Notes: a model not told the origin generated them from the sequence alone. Shown: positions 51,001 through 62,548, counted from the stretch's first letter. The stretch is DNA of 64,000 bases from Cyclina sinensis (GCA_012932295.1 JAAONU010000013.1:41368627-41432626), one strand, 5' to 3'. Numbers and translations are program-made.

Positions 51001-54000
51001 GTCTTTTTCAAAATGCTCTAGATTCGCAAGACCAACTAAGTGATTATGCCATCTTTTTATCTTCTAAAACGCCGTTTCGCATTGAGGGGCTGTCATGAAA
51101 TGTACCTACCACTTTTTGCATAGAATCCCAGGCATCTGTGACCGACTCCTCGCCCTCTCTACCATACGAGTCCAGAACCTGTCGTCTTAGCTGGTTCAAA
51201 GCAGTATCCTCGATCTGCAAACGTAATAATACATGTTGTTCCCGCTTACAACGTACGGTAATTTTTATGTGAATAATACTAGTAAGTTACTTCTATGCAA
51301 GGCTTCTATGCAAGGCTTCTATGTGAGTCTTTTAGTAAGGCTTCTAACAGGCGTAATTATGTGACATTTAATGTATGACAGAATACGAAATGTCACGTTA
51401 ATGTCAGTTATTGTAAGGAACAAAAAATCATCAAATTGATTCTGGCAAAAGAATTCATTAACTGCAATATTATACAGATCTTACCCAGACTATATTCTTA
51501 AACGCAACCGGTAATGACACGAAATACTGTTATTTTGTAAATCTACCGTAGAGCACTTTAAAAGTAAGAGAAACCAAGCGATTAGCAGGGGAATTCTAAA
51601 ATATGCATCGCAACTTCATGTAATTTTCTCATGAAACATACTCTAAAATCATGCGTTTATTATAGAACTTTTATTGTTTGCATATGTCTGTTCTTAATGT
51701 AGCATGAAACTCCAATTAACCTAATATTGTGGATATAAAATCTTTCAGCTGCCTTATCCTAAAAACGTCAGAGAAAAAAACTAAAAAAATAATCTTAAGA
51801 ACAATAAACTTTTACGAGCAGCGCTTTGGGAAATCGGGCAATTTCTGCAAAGTTTGAAAACATTATTTCTGCAAAGTAACACTATTGCGTGCACATAAAA
51901 ATGTCATCTCATACCAAAATGGAAAAGTGAACCTTGTAAGTGCTGACTATTATCACAATTCAACATTTCTATGGGCAGAAAATTGGAAAATGGGTAACAA
52001 ATAGCACATAATAGGTAAGACAAAATAATATTGCGCGCACAAAGCATTTGGTATGGTTAAAAAATTTTCCTTTCTACAATATTCTTATTTTGACTCCTTG
52101 GTTGGATTTCTTGCAGCAGGAGTCATTATATTTGATAGGGATTCTATTGCAATTAAGCCGGTTCATGTTATATATCCCTAGGGATATAATGCACGTGCGT
52201 TATCCAAGAACATCTAATTCCTGTCATAAGAATTTTCTGATTATATGAGAGTTAACACTTAACACCAATTACAAAGCACAGTCTCTGAATCTGCACAAGA
52301 TGCTATCAGAATGATTACCGAAATCTTGACGTCTGCTTTCTTAAAAGGAATCTAAATTCTAGTAAACTATCAAAGCGAAATGAAATTCTTCAATATTAAA
52401 ACTGTAGGTCGCACACAATCAAAATACAATTTAGGCATGGCGAGTCTGGAATATGGCATCAAACGTAATGAGGGCATTTCGTCGTGCGTCAGTCAGAAAC
52501 ATTAAATTATGTTCACCTACGATTTCTGTCCATACCTGGCAAAGTCCAGAAGTGGATATGCTCAAAGCGGCTGTTGTCACTGGAAAGGAGGTCAAGAGTC
52601 AATGTCCCCTGAACCCGTAGGCGCCGTTTTTGCTATTTTAAGCTCATCTGAACACAATGTGCGTAAGGTGAGATTTTCTGATCGCCATATGTACGTCTTG
52701 AGTCGTGCGCGTCTTTTTTTAACTTCAAACAATTCCTCTAAAACCACACTTGCAAAGTTGATGAAACTTCGCATGCATGTTCCTCGCATGAAGATCTACC
52801 AAAGTTGTACAAAACGTCACCTGTGCAGAACTCTGGTTGCTTTGGCAACAAGAACTGAAAATCTTCAAAAATAGTTTTGTCTAAAACGTCCAGGACCAGA
52901 GTTCTGTAATTTCGTGTCAACCATTTCACAATGGACTTCTACCATTTTTTCTCAGCTGTGTGCCTATGGTCATTTTGCCTTCTCCCGAGGTGACACGTGT
53001 AATACATATCATTATGTATGAAAATCTTAAACGTTCTTCTTGTATGAAACCAGAAGACCAAGAGTTTTAATATTTTGTACAAAGCATTTTTGTGTATCTC
53101 TATCTACATTGTTCAAACTTTACCCCTTTGATCATTTTGGATTCACCCCAGGGATCAGATCTTTTATATAAACTTATAAAGGAAAACTATTTTTCATTGT
53201 CAGAAACAAGACTGAGAATTCTGAAATTTTGTGAGCAGCATTATGTAGTTGAACACTATCAAGAAATTTCTTATTAAGTCCCTCTAGTCATTTGCTCCAC
53301 TCCGTTTTATATTTTTACATACTGCCACTTTTAAAACACTTTTTGTCCAAAACCACATGGCCATACGTTCTCAAATTTTGAATGAAGGTCACGTCTGACA
53401 TAGAATTATACAGGGAAATTTTAAACCTTTTCTCACTTGAAACTACAAGGTTTGAATTTGGGAAATTTTGCTTGCAGCATTGAGGATTACCACGTGGAGC
53501 TCTGCAAAAATTGTTCCAACTTTACCACTGGAGTTTTGAGTCCATCCCCGGGGTCAGATGTTTTACAAAATCTTATATAGACAAACACTTTAAAGATATC
53601 CTTGTCAGAAACCATTAGACTGATCTTTTGAACTTTAGTATGCACAATTGTCTTGTAAATCTCCGATAAGATTATTTAATTTATGCTCCTTGGATGATAG
53701 TTGCAGAAGCGGAGGGGGTCACATTTTAACCTTAGACGTATGGAGACCTTTTAAAGTCTTTTTTCCATAAACCAAGCTGCCAAATAGCACACAGCATGCT
53801 CTGGTTTTTGCTTATATTTGTATATTTAATCCAAGCAAGACCATGTCATCGTTTCAGCAATTATACTCGGGTGAGCGATTTAGAGCCATCACAGAACTCT
53901 TCTTTTTCTTGTAATTTTATAGGTATCATGATATATCAAAACTTTGATTTATGTTTTCCCTGCGTGAAACTTTACATGCATGCATTTAAACGTGATCTAA

Positions 54001-57000
54001 GCCTAAACAATGAGTGTGACGAAGGGACAATGCATGCAACTTAACACAAAACAGATAAATCCAGAACTTCCATACTTGATTGGTAGATTTGGTATGGTAA
54101 AGACATGATTTCGATTTTGAGGACCGTGGGTCAGCTTGCAAGGTAACAGTAATGATCACCAAGTAACCCTTTTCGAACAAAGAAACCGTGGACAACAGAG
54201 TTTATGATGATAACATGGTTACGTAGTTATTTTTTATTTTGATTTTAACGCCAGAGTGCAGGATGAAGCAGTCTTTTTTTGCGATGTTTTTTCAGGTATT
54301 ATCTATAGGAAGTGAAAACTACTTTTTTCAAAGTCGATACAAAACTTGTTCACGAGTGATGAAGTCAGGAAGTCAAGTTCAAGGTCGTGATGACTTTCAG
54401 TTCAAATTGATTCGGAAGAGTTATACAAACGGTTGGTGATATAAAATATCTTCCTCACACATTTTAGAGGGTGACATAGGTATCATTCCGACATTGATTA
54501 AGTAAAATGCCTTACAGTGACAAATGAAAACAATTAGCTCATAAAAATAGATTACCTTGTCCCGGAATGCGTAGAAAAGGATCCCTCCAACCAAAAATGC
54601 CAAAAACAACAGTAACAGTAGGAAGAAAAACTGAAAAAAGTAATATAAAAATATATACGTCATTAATCTGAAAAGTTATTGTAAAAGAAGCATACAAATA
54701 ACTATACGAATAACATATCCTTCTACAGTAATCTTTCATTCATTCTTAAACACAGATAAATTGCTAGTTAAGCGTAAGTAACCGCTGTGCAGAGTTCGAT
54801 TAAAAAGGAACCTTAGGAAAAATCGTGTTAACCTAACATGTATAAGTTGACCTGTTACAAAGAAGTATGTTATTGTATCCGAAATACAATAGGACTATAT
54901 ATGAAATTAAGAGAGATTTAGAGATGCAGATAACAGGGGCTGTAATCAATCTAGTGAATCAAAACAAAGGTATGAACATCAACTAAATTTAGACCTTAGC
55001 TCATAAGATGAGGGACAAAAACATCACTGATTTCTTCATTTTAAAAGTGAATATACTCAATAAACACACTCTGTTAGCAGCTGTGAAAGGTTACACGCAT
55101 TTACAAGCTGAAAAACAGACGTAGCCTGTATTTTCTTTTGATATCAAAATGTTACCAACCCGACTTCTTCGGAAATATCAATATCCATGGTCAAATACAT
55201 CCTATATTGACCCAATCTCCAAAGGAAACATATAATCAGTCTGTCCAGTTTTCAGATTTCTAAGAAAATTACACAAAGCTCTGATTTTGTAACCGAGAAA
55301 AGTATTTAATAAGATACTTGACTTGACGTCTGTGGGAGAAAACTGCCGCTTATTGAACTCTTTGTATATATGATTATAGAAAACAAATCTTTACTGGCAG
55401 CACTTTATAGACAAGTGCTCCTTCTGTTGCCATAAATCATGGGAAATTCTGACAACAACTTACCATCAAAGCGAAGCACAGCATTTTGGTCTAGAACAAC
55501 AAGCCTAAGTAAATATATTTGAAAACAATTTAGGTCTAGACGAGTCTAGTTTTACTACTTTTAAATTTGAAATCTCAATTAAATGCGATGAGTGGGGTAG
55601 GTGTAGCTAGGAATAAAACGTTGCAAAGTTAACGCCTGACAGGTTATATCAAGAACAGTTGAAATTTCTTTGATATAACAGGAAGCAGGATGAAGTATTT
55701 AAGTCCAGGTTGATTCTAAAGTTTATTTTAGTTTCTTATTTTTTTTTCTTTTTCGAAACATTAAAGTTATCAGCCTCCATTATCATTTCATTCTAGAAGC
55801 AAACAATGAAATGATACAGTTTTGTCTCACTGCAGAGACAAAAACGCAGCTGGAAGTAGCTGTGAATGTAGTTATGTTCATGTTTTTGTGTCAATGACTT
55901 ACCATTAAAAGCATACATTTGACTTCCTTTATGGCCCCACAGCAACCAAGAAATGATAGGAAAATAATGACAGCTCCTGTTATAATCAGAACCAGTGAGA
56001 TGGTAGGCAGCAGGTTCGAACCCAGAACTGATGAGAATTTAGTGACACTCGCGGAACTAGTCCTTGTGTATATTCCAAAGCCAACCAATGCACATCCTGC
56101 AACCTGAAAAAGCAAAATTAATTCATAAATTTATACCATCATCCAATCATAAACATCAATTAAACCAAGCAGAAACTTATTTTCTCAAAAGACATGTCCG
56201 AATTCTACCGATATGCCAGGACCAAGCTTGTAATACGTGATAAATATTTTTCAGATCAAGCGATATTTGTATGCCTCATAATTACCTTTGAAGAACACGT
56301 TTTATGACCTCAGGATTTCTGGTAATGAAAAAGCTAGATCAAACACCATAGTTGGTTTTGGCCCAGTGCCTAATGACAAGTTATTCGTTTGTGTGTAAAC
56401 AGAGTCACTAGGTCAGAACAGGTATCTAAATATTGTTTCTCACCACGGTCGACGAAAATCACAAAAGTATGAATTTAAAATTTAGCAACAGTCATGCAAA
56501 ATAAAATGAGAAAAAATATATATAAATAAAAAGATTAATGAAATACAAGTAAATTGCTGCCTATTGCATGCAAGTGAAATGCACCAAGTTCTCTCAGAAT
56601 ATAAAGTTTTTAACACAATCTTTATAAAAATGTAAATCTATCTATTTACGCACTTCGATTCTTGGCTGATATACTCGCGTCAAAATGAATGAATAAAGAA
56701 TGCGTAAAAAACACAACCGAATGTCATCCCTGGTGGGATTCTTACTTGCCACCTCCGCATCGGACTCCGACGCTCTAAACCCTCGACCCTTTTAACTCAT
56801 CGACCACTAACTTTATTTTAGGGATTTCGATGAAAATGTAAATCTAAGCAGTTACCGTCCTTATTATGAGTTACCGTCCATTGATTTCGGTTTTACGGCT
56901 GGTAAGACATAAAGGCTTCTGATCAAATTTTCATTCGACATCGTTCAGAAATATGCAAGCAATGCTTGAGCATTTCATTTCCCCTCACCGTTGAACGTTT

Positions 57001-58825
57001 TACAGAAGCTCCCGACATTAAATATAAGCTTACAGAAATCTGGCAATTAGCACCTGTCAAATTATAACGCATCCAGAAAACAGAAGAGACGGGAGAAATC
57101 TATACTGTTCAACAATTCTTAAGATATTTTGACATTTGTTAAGAGAACATAATAATCGTTTTGAAAACGTTTATTATTTCATAACGAGCAACATCTGTTG
57201 ATTCAAACCGCCAGAAATAGAGCAACGCTGTGTGTAGATTCTGATGTATTGCATATTAAATACAATATGAAGTGACAAGAGAGACAAAAAGTGATGAAGC
57301 GCACGAACTTGTCTATTTCCGGTTTGTATTTAAAGTTAATACATTTTTTATCTATTACTATTACAGGACATATAATTGCACATTTTTAAAAATAATTCGG
57401 TAATGTAATTGCAATATTCGTCTTACAGAACTGGCACGGGTTGAACTTGAAACGACATCTTCTATTAATATTTTTGTGGGGATGAATGATTTGCGTTGCA
57501 CCAAAACATGAACAACCAAAGAAAGATGAAAATGTGTGTCTTAAACCGCAGGTAATTGCTAAAATAACGTCGATACCAGCGGCAAAGGAGTATCTTGCTG
57601 TAATAAATAGTTTCGTTCTACAAGTCTATGAGTTTATTATAGCCTCAAAGGGAAGAATAGCTTTGATCTAGATCATCAAACGATTACTTAATCTATATTT
57701 TTCGTACTTATAATCACAAAAAATTCATGAATGATGGAATATACGTAAATGTAACAATGAACTAACGTAAAGGGAAGTCCCGTGTATTAGTGTTGTACAC
57801 CGAGAATGCAAAAGAATCCTGGATGCCTCTGGAATGAGATGTGTAACGGTACAGTGCATACCTTCCTATAATTGTATAAATACAACTCCCGACAACTGCG
57901 TCAGGGAATCGATTCTTTGGCTCAGTGTTTGAGTGTTGGTCTTCAATGCAGTAAGATAAGAGTTCGAATCCGGCTCTGGGTGGTGTGTTTAAAGATGAAT
58001 TGCATCTTTCTGTTACGGACTTTCTTGTTTGTAAGACGGGGTCTCGTCCGGGATGACCTCTTTTGGACTTAGTTAAAAAATATGAATTAAAAAAAAGAAT
58101 TTTTCAAGATTTCTGTCTGATCTTCTGATCTATAGATAGACAACAACATTCGTCATCATAAATGATGACTTTCTCAAAAGGGGGATACGTTACGGTCTAG
58201 TGCATACCTTCCTATAATTGTATAAATACATCCTCTACCAACTGCGTCAGGGAATCGAATTTTTTGCACAGAAGTTAGAGTTTTGGCCTTCAATGCGGTA
58301 AAGATCGCAGTTCGAATCCCGCTCTTTGTGGTGTAATTTAAGATATATTGCATATTTCTGTTACGCACTTTTTTGTTTGTAAGAGATGCTTTCTAAATCT
58401 TGCATTATCCCCCACAACATAACATAACTTATCTCTGCAGGGGCGTCGGTCATATGGGCAGCCGATACCGACGGTTAATAAACTCAGACAGATAAAGATA
58501 GCTGCCATATTTATGGAAAGACTGTGACAAATAAACAAATCAAGTCAAGAATCCATTATCAAAATGTATCATGTATAATAATAATAGTAATAGTTAACAC
58601 TCACACATTAAGAAAACAACCTAATAAAAGAAATATTGAAAATGACAAATGTTATACTGTTTAAATTCTTCTGAATTGTTACAGCACAGGGATAATTTTG
58701 AAATTTGCTGTGTGATCTGCAAAAACATGGAACAAATAAGAAAAGGTTAATGAACTTACCAGAATAACGGCATTGAACAGGAACATAGAGTACTTGATAA
58801 AGCCGCCTATACCTCTTAAACCCAT
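41484..58825 (-). CDS. Tetraspanin, complete eight-exon gene
   Basis: Joining 58825-58760, 56103-55903, 54630-54556, 51214-51110, 45579-45489, 43198-43026, 41884-41801 and 41558-41484 gives 870 bp: 289 residues and a stop. Every intron has AG/GT borders and all phases agree. Helices are at about 10-33, 57-83, 87-109 and 244-268. GCCGA follows helix 2, FRDK follows helix 3, and the large loop (115 to about 243) has six cysteines: CCG at 152-154, SCC at 194-196, Cys208 and Cys239. It has sequons at Asn160 and Asn204 and a short acidic tail. Tetraspanins organise membrane microdomains; the partner is unknown. The receptor relic G3 sits in intron 4 on the same strand. Confidence 0.93.
41801..41884 (-). 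CDS. Tetraspanin exon 7
   Basis: 28 codons: GCYTSL with the last loop cysteine, then helix 4 (NILIGVGAGIAVAM). Acceptor is ttatttacag, donor gtaagt. It has no duplicate in the window. Confidence 0.92.
42045..42230 (-). mobile_element. tRNA-derived SINE
   Basis: Minus-strand head with gtggtccagtggtaacgcac and a degenerate B box (gatcatgagtccc). It is the same insertion as 24836-25030. It is in intron 6 of the tetraspanin gene. Confidence 0.6.
43026..43198 (-). CDS. Tetraspanin exon 6
   Basis: 173 bp: two bases completing the split codon plus 57 codons. It holds VPVSCCVD, the P-x-S-C-C motif, and a fifth cysteine, ending QLHTE. Acceptor is tatcaaag, donor gtatgt. Confidence 0.9.
44755..45400. 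repeat. Tandem repeat, about 135-bp units
   Basis: At least three units with gcataactc, gacatgattaagtttt and ttgtaaagtaaatcaatcaaa, ending with a gacagacagaaggacagacgg tail. It is intronic, between exons 6 and 5, and matches 27655-28150. Confidence 0.7.
45489..45579 (-). CDS. Tetraspanin exon 5 (CCG exon)
   Basis: 91 bp, ending after the first base of a codon. It starts FKCCGVSG, the diagnostic CCG of the tetraspanin large loop, and ends WFQMQT. Acceptor is ttttctag, donor gtaaga. Confidence 0.92.
45932..47036. repeat. Composite intronic repeat with CTCACCTGA-type ends
   Basis: Starts gacaagagagccatgatcgc and ends gttcaggtgagct. It matches 28737-30434 and holds a short (CT)n at 46481-46495. 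It is in intron 4 of the tetraspanin gene. Confidence 0.65.
47750..47791. repeat. Poly-C then poly-A tract
   Basis: About 28 consecutive C followed by gc and about 12 A. The corresponding place in the other two receptor copies has only short runs, so the expansion is specific to this copy or an assembly artefact. Confidence 0.8.
48006..48070. repeat. (AT)n-(GT)n microsatellite
   Basis: About 15 AT followed by about 17 GT dinucleotides, in the 3' flank of receptor copy G3. It is absent from the flanks of G1 and G2. The open frames that cross it are artefacts of the repeat. Confidence 0.95.
48251..49188 (-). pseudogene. 7TM receptor copy G3, broken
   Basis: The third member of the receptor set, inside tetraspanin intron 4 and on the same strand. 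The ATG at 49188 is conserved, but a 61-bp deletion after the codons for NGCFL (near 49105) removes the EETKCLTLKYGK region, shifts the frame, and leads to a stop two codons later. From there on the old frame is open for about 285 codons; it also lacks two residues after PLCKA. The next in-frame ATG lies beyond helix 1. It is probably a recent pseudogene, unless a different upstream exon supplies the start. Confidence 0.87.
49655..50230. repeat. SINE and intronic repeat, copy of 12258-12846
   Basis: A tRNA-like head (gtgcagtagttgttgggacg) to about 49813, then the acaagagggccatgatggtc repeat ending near gatcaggtgaga (50230). The arrangement is the same as in the permuted copy. Confidence 0.65.
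50618..51010. repeat. Minisatellite, 20-bp unit
   Basis: The counterpart of 13239-13615, with about 19 degenerate units near taagcattacaaagacctt. It lies in tetraspanin intron 4 close to exon 4. Confidence 0.88.
51110..51214 (-). CDS. Tetraspanin exon 4
   Basis: 35 codons between ttgcag and gtaggt: the first, polar part of the large extracellular loop (IEDTALNQLRRQ to WDSMQKV). It lacks one Val codon present in the duplicate at 13715-13822. Confidence 0.9.
51275..54555. other. Tetraspanin intron 3, no gene
   Basis: Holds the degenerate 165-190 bp array (about 52640-53680) and the segment 53938-54407 that also occurs at 1317-1783. A short direct repeat, gcttctatgcaag, lies at 51290-51315. 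Nothing coding is seen. Confidence 0.6.
54556..54630 (-). CDS. Tetraspanin exon 3
   Basis: 25 codons between acceptor ttttttcag and donor gtaatc, encoding helix 3 and ending FYAFRDK. It joins exon 2 directly to give the normal tetraspanin spacing. The duplicate at 21934-22009 has one extra base. Confidence 0.92.
55464..55490 (-). other. Possible 27-nt microexon between exons 2 and 3
   Basis: Borders are ttgttctag and gtaagt. It is in phase 0 with exons 2 and 3 and encodes TKMLCFALM. It resembles the last codons of exon 2 plus their donor site. Skipping it gives exactly the canonical spacing from GCCGA to FRDK; including it would add nine hydrophobic residues before helix 3. It may be an alternative exon or a decayed exon duplicate. 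Confidence 0.35.
55903..56103 (-). CDS. Tetraspanin exon 2
   Basis: 67 codons, phase 0 at both ends, between gctttttcag and gtaagt. It encodes the rest of helix 1, the small extracellular loop and helix 2 with GCCGAIKEVKC. The duplicate is at 23095-23295. Confidence 0.93.
56426..58759. other. Tetraspanin intron 1 outside the duplicated block
   Basis: Similarity to the permuted copy stops at about 56425. A degenerate minus-strand tRNA-like SINE head may lie at 56730-56820 (aagaatcccacc as B box). A tandem pair of tRNA-like repeats follows at 57847-58385. No coding exon is recognised. Confidence 0.5.
57847..58385 (+). repeat. Tandem pair of tRNA-like SINE units
   Basis: Two units about 343 bp apart share gtgcataccttcctataat, aactgcgtcagggaatcga, a B box (agttcgaatcc at 57959 and 58309) and a ttgtttgtaag end. 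The first unit has an A-box-like tggctcagtgtttgagtg. They look like a tRNA-derived SINE duplicated in tandem; cloverleaf pairing is poor. Confidence 0.6.
58760..58825 (-). CDS. Tetraspanin exon 1 (coding)
   Basis: 22 codons, starting MGLRGIGGFIKYSMFLFNAV and ending in donor gtaagt: the N-terminal tail and half of helix 1. The ATG is preceded within 7 bases by an acceptor-like ttttcacag, so a non-coding 5' exon probably lies further right. No duplicate of this exon is found. Confidence 0.92.
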
Positions 58826-61800
58826 TTTGAACCTGTGAAAACATCAACAAACATACTGAGAATGATTTATTAAAAAGTATTCAGCGTCACGGTTTTCACG
58901 TGCAAATCGATTTGCTGTGCAAGAATTTCTGCGTTTAGTCAGCGATGAGTCGTTCTGTTTTTTTTTCGCTGTGCAAAACATTAGCTTTGACTGATAGGAA
59001 AACAACATTGCATGACTTCCGTAATATCAAGGGCGTTGTCAAAATAATACAAAGCTTTTAGCTATGCGTGCTAAACGCTATGCACTTTAACTTAAGAAGA
59101 CAAATTGTTATTTCAGCGCTGGACAAACTGAGTTAAAAATACTGTTACCATCTGATTATTTTCTCACCTGATTCTGTCTGAAACCTAGAAAATGAAGAAT
59201 AGGTAGAATTTTGGTTGCCCATGGGATATACCTCTCTTGCAGTAAAACGAGAAAAAGACAAGTTTAACTAATTTCTACCTTTGCCGTGAGACACAAAATG
59301 TTGCAGACTATAGAATAGGGCCTATATAAGAGCCATAAAAGTGCTTCACCATACCAGTTGGTAAAGTAAGAAGCATTATTTCCTCACCTATTTTTATTTG
59401 TAACTAAAGATACATTTTGACTTCATTGTCAAAAGTACGTGATAAATACATGTACGTTTGTTGTACTAGCTGGCATATTTGAGATTAGCTCTAGATACAT
59501 GATCGCCGTGTTGGCAAGGTTATTAACTTGCATGCCTTGTGGGTGTGAAGAACTTATTTACATGCTGAATTGTTAGATAACTGTATTCTACCTCCTTCGG
59601 CTTTCAGCTTCATTAGTTTTTTTCAAGTTTAAGAGAAACCAAACCGTTGTGCAGTATATTATAGTTTGGTTTATAGTTTATTTAATGTAAGGAATACTTA
59701 CAGACTAGACTTGTTCAAATTAATGTAGAACTGTAAGACTTTTGTCCATGTTACTACAGTAAGATTTTAAATCTTTGTAAATTACGGCCTTATCTTGTTC
59801 CTTATACATCAAGTAAACAGTTGTATGTGGAATGCTTTTATCTAAATTAACTAGTTATGTAGATTGTCTTAGTACAACAATTACATTAATTACCTGATCT
59901 ATAATGTATGTTCCCGCGCACCTGTCATAATCTTCTCATGTTTTGAGGCCGGGTAGGTACCTGATTTAGGTTTGGATGTATTTATAAATGGTTCTTACAA
60001 AACAATTGTGATGGTAGAAGTATTTTCTACCGTATTTCCATGAATATTACTGAACGAGAAAATATTATACAAACACGCTTACTCGTGCAGTTTAAAGGTA
60101 AAAGCATGTTTGCGCTTTTATCATTGTCTCGAGCTCCACTATTAAGCTTTCAATAAAACTTGACTATTAGAGGAAAGGTTAAAGACCTATCCCAAACACC
60201 CAGGGTTATGCTAACTGCCTTAGAAAACTTGGGCTGCTGTTCGAAGGTATGGAAGCATCTTCTTATAGTCGCATTTTCGGAACTAACAGCTTTCTTCACG
60301 TACAAGAAAGTTCAGCGAATGCTTTGAATGTGATGCACAAATTGACTGCCCATCAAATCAACAACTGGTTTTTGCTTGCATTGTTACTTAAACATATATA
60401 ATGAACACAAAAATCTTAGAGAGATGCTCAGTTCCTAGGTTAGACATGACAATTATTAAAGGCCTCCTTTATAAATATTTTCATACGAAGATGAGTCAAC
60501 TAAGGGGTCATCAAATCACGTGACTTAACTTTCTTCGAAAATTGCACTTTTCTTGTTGATTTCTTGTTCTTGTTTTGTGTAAATCAAGCGTTTCTATGAT
60601 TATCGTCTGCTGATTGCTAAGAGCACAAATATAAAATATTTATTTTTGACATAATGGCTTCTTGAGGTACTTCAATAAATGCCAGTTTTCAGAGTTTTAC
60701 TGTGTGAGCTTAATGCTTTGTCAGTTTCTAATTAAACTTCATGGATGTTGCCAGAAGGAAGAGATACGATACGTGTAATCGACCTTAATACTGACAAAAT
60801 GCCGTCTATAAGCCTGAATTGTGAATTACAAAACCCGAAACACAAATCTTCATATTTCGATACGAATTTATCTTGTGAGAAGAAGGAAGAAAAATCGACT
60901 GAAAACAGCAACAACAACAATTCTCAAATCAGATCTTTGCATGAACAAGTCAGTGGTAATTAGCTCAAACGTTTATAACACTCAGAAAAAATTACTTTGG
61001 TATGGCTGAGAAATTCACCTTCATAACTAAAGAACCAATATTGAAAATATCAGAATGAAAACGCCAGGCATTTATTTTCTTTTTCTTTTTTCTTATTAAT
61101 CCAGTGAAGTGAAAACAAAACAAACAAAACATTCTAAAACGCAGTTACAATTAAAATTAAAAGATGTATATCTATGAAAACTTTACAATAACACTGTTTC
61201 TGTTTTATGGCAATTAAGTTCCTTTTCTTTTATGCAAACGAGGCTTGTCAATTTTTCTCTACTAATATTACAGCATGCATGCAACTTACCTGATGTTATA
61301 AATCCCAGATGCACGTGTTTATTTGTCTTAGCAGATATTGTATACAAAATCCTAAAATAACATGAACAGACTTCTTTGTGAGAGAAAACAATAACGCTAT
61401 GGAACACAGAACACCATTTGAAACTTATATCGTATTTTAGTCCATATGTATTTTGTAGAAATCTTTCATCATATGAGATTCAAGGTAAACATTTAAACAT
61501 ATGCAGTATCCGTGAAGCGTATCTTTTACGCAAATCAAACTGAATTGTGTATTACGACTTTTCCCAAGAATCGTTGCCATGGAAACAAGCACGTTAGCGG
61601 AACGGCACTGATTTTATGTCTTATTTGAAATGTATTGAATGTTTCCTTTAATAACAAGGTTTTCGGCACTTGTGGCATACAAATGGTCTTCGGCCGCTGA
61701 GAAAATTGACTGGTATAAGATTTCATGAAAACGATAGCAGGAACATCTAGCTATGCCGCATTCCTGGTCAATCAATCACAGTTTCCTGGCACATAACTCC

Positions 61801-62328
61801 ATATTTTTCAGATTAAATGAGAGGGGTTTTCCCTGTTTAATAAATTATTAGTTTTTCTGGGGTCAACGGGATGGTTATATTCGTGTATTAAATTTCATTT
61901 CTGACAAGAATGTGCGATGTTGACGTCCGTCGATCGTTATGTCAGATTAAATAATTTCAAATTAAGAAATATGTAGTTTTCAATTAGGATTGACTTATTG
62001 AAAGTTGAAAAAAGTTAAACAACACTATAACGAATCAAAAGTGTTTTTTGAAATACATTTGAAAGGAATCTAATTTCAAAAACGATATCTAATAGTTTAC
62101 TTTTTACGTGGTGAAATAAAAACTATTCTGTTCCGTTATACATTTTTTTACTTTGTTAGAGTCTGTTACTGTCTTTGTTGCAATGTTCAACAGGGTATCC
62201 ATATATTTCGGTTTTCATTGACTTGCGTAATCCTATTTTCTAGTCAAGAACAATATTTATGCAGAAACAATTCAGTACTTTAAAGATGCGTAGGCTGGCT
62301 GGTTTTGACCAGATAAACATTCCGTATA
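58826..62328. other. 5' flank of the tetraspanin gene
   Basis: No coding region is supported. One possible non-coding exon is 61290-61351 on the minus strand (acceptor ttattttag, donor gtaagt, 62 nt), which could splice to the acceptor just before the ATG. This is weak, because such pairs arise by chance. The 72-codon frame at 60745-60963 has no recognisable domain. Confidence 0.3.
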
Positions 62329-62446
62329 CAAGGGTGTCCCGTTAGGGCCATCGCAGTTTCGCTCTGGCGTCCTAAAGTAGTTATCGTACTTTCGCCTATA
62401 GGGTGCCCCTGTGAAACTACGATTGCCTAAACGGGACACCATAGTG
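62329..62446. mobile_element. Short palindromic MITE
   Basis: 118 bp flanked by TA. The left arm reads ggtgtcccgttagggccatc; the right arm reversed reads ggtgtcccgtttaggcaatc, and the similarity continues through cgcagtttcgc / cgtagtttcac. The outer ends are caag and cactat. TA flanks and size fit a mariner-like MITE. Confidence 0.8.
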
Positions 62447-62548
62447 TACATTACATTCTCGGGTTATCGGGTAAGATAAATGAGTGGTCATATAAAATAC
62501 GTACGGTGGCACAGAGGTGACATGCATAACTTTTTGTTTAAAAAAATG

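Noticed and set aside
8174..56425. Simple head-to-tail tandem duplication of the tetraspanin
   Set aside because: It does not explain E5'-E6' lying before E2'-E4' in transcription order, nor a receptor at both ends, without several extra deletions; kept only as an alternative.
57847..58385. Functional tRNA genes
   Set aside because: B boxes are good, but the anticodon and acceptor arms do not pair convincingly; better read as SINE heads.
60745..60963. 72-codon Asn/Lys/Ser-rich frame
   Set aside because: No domain, no splice support and no second copy; could be chance.
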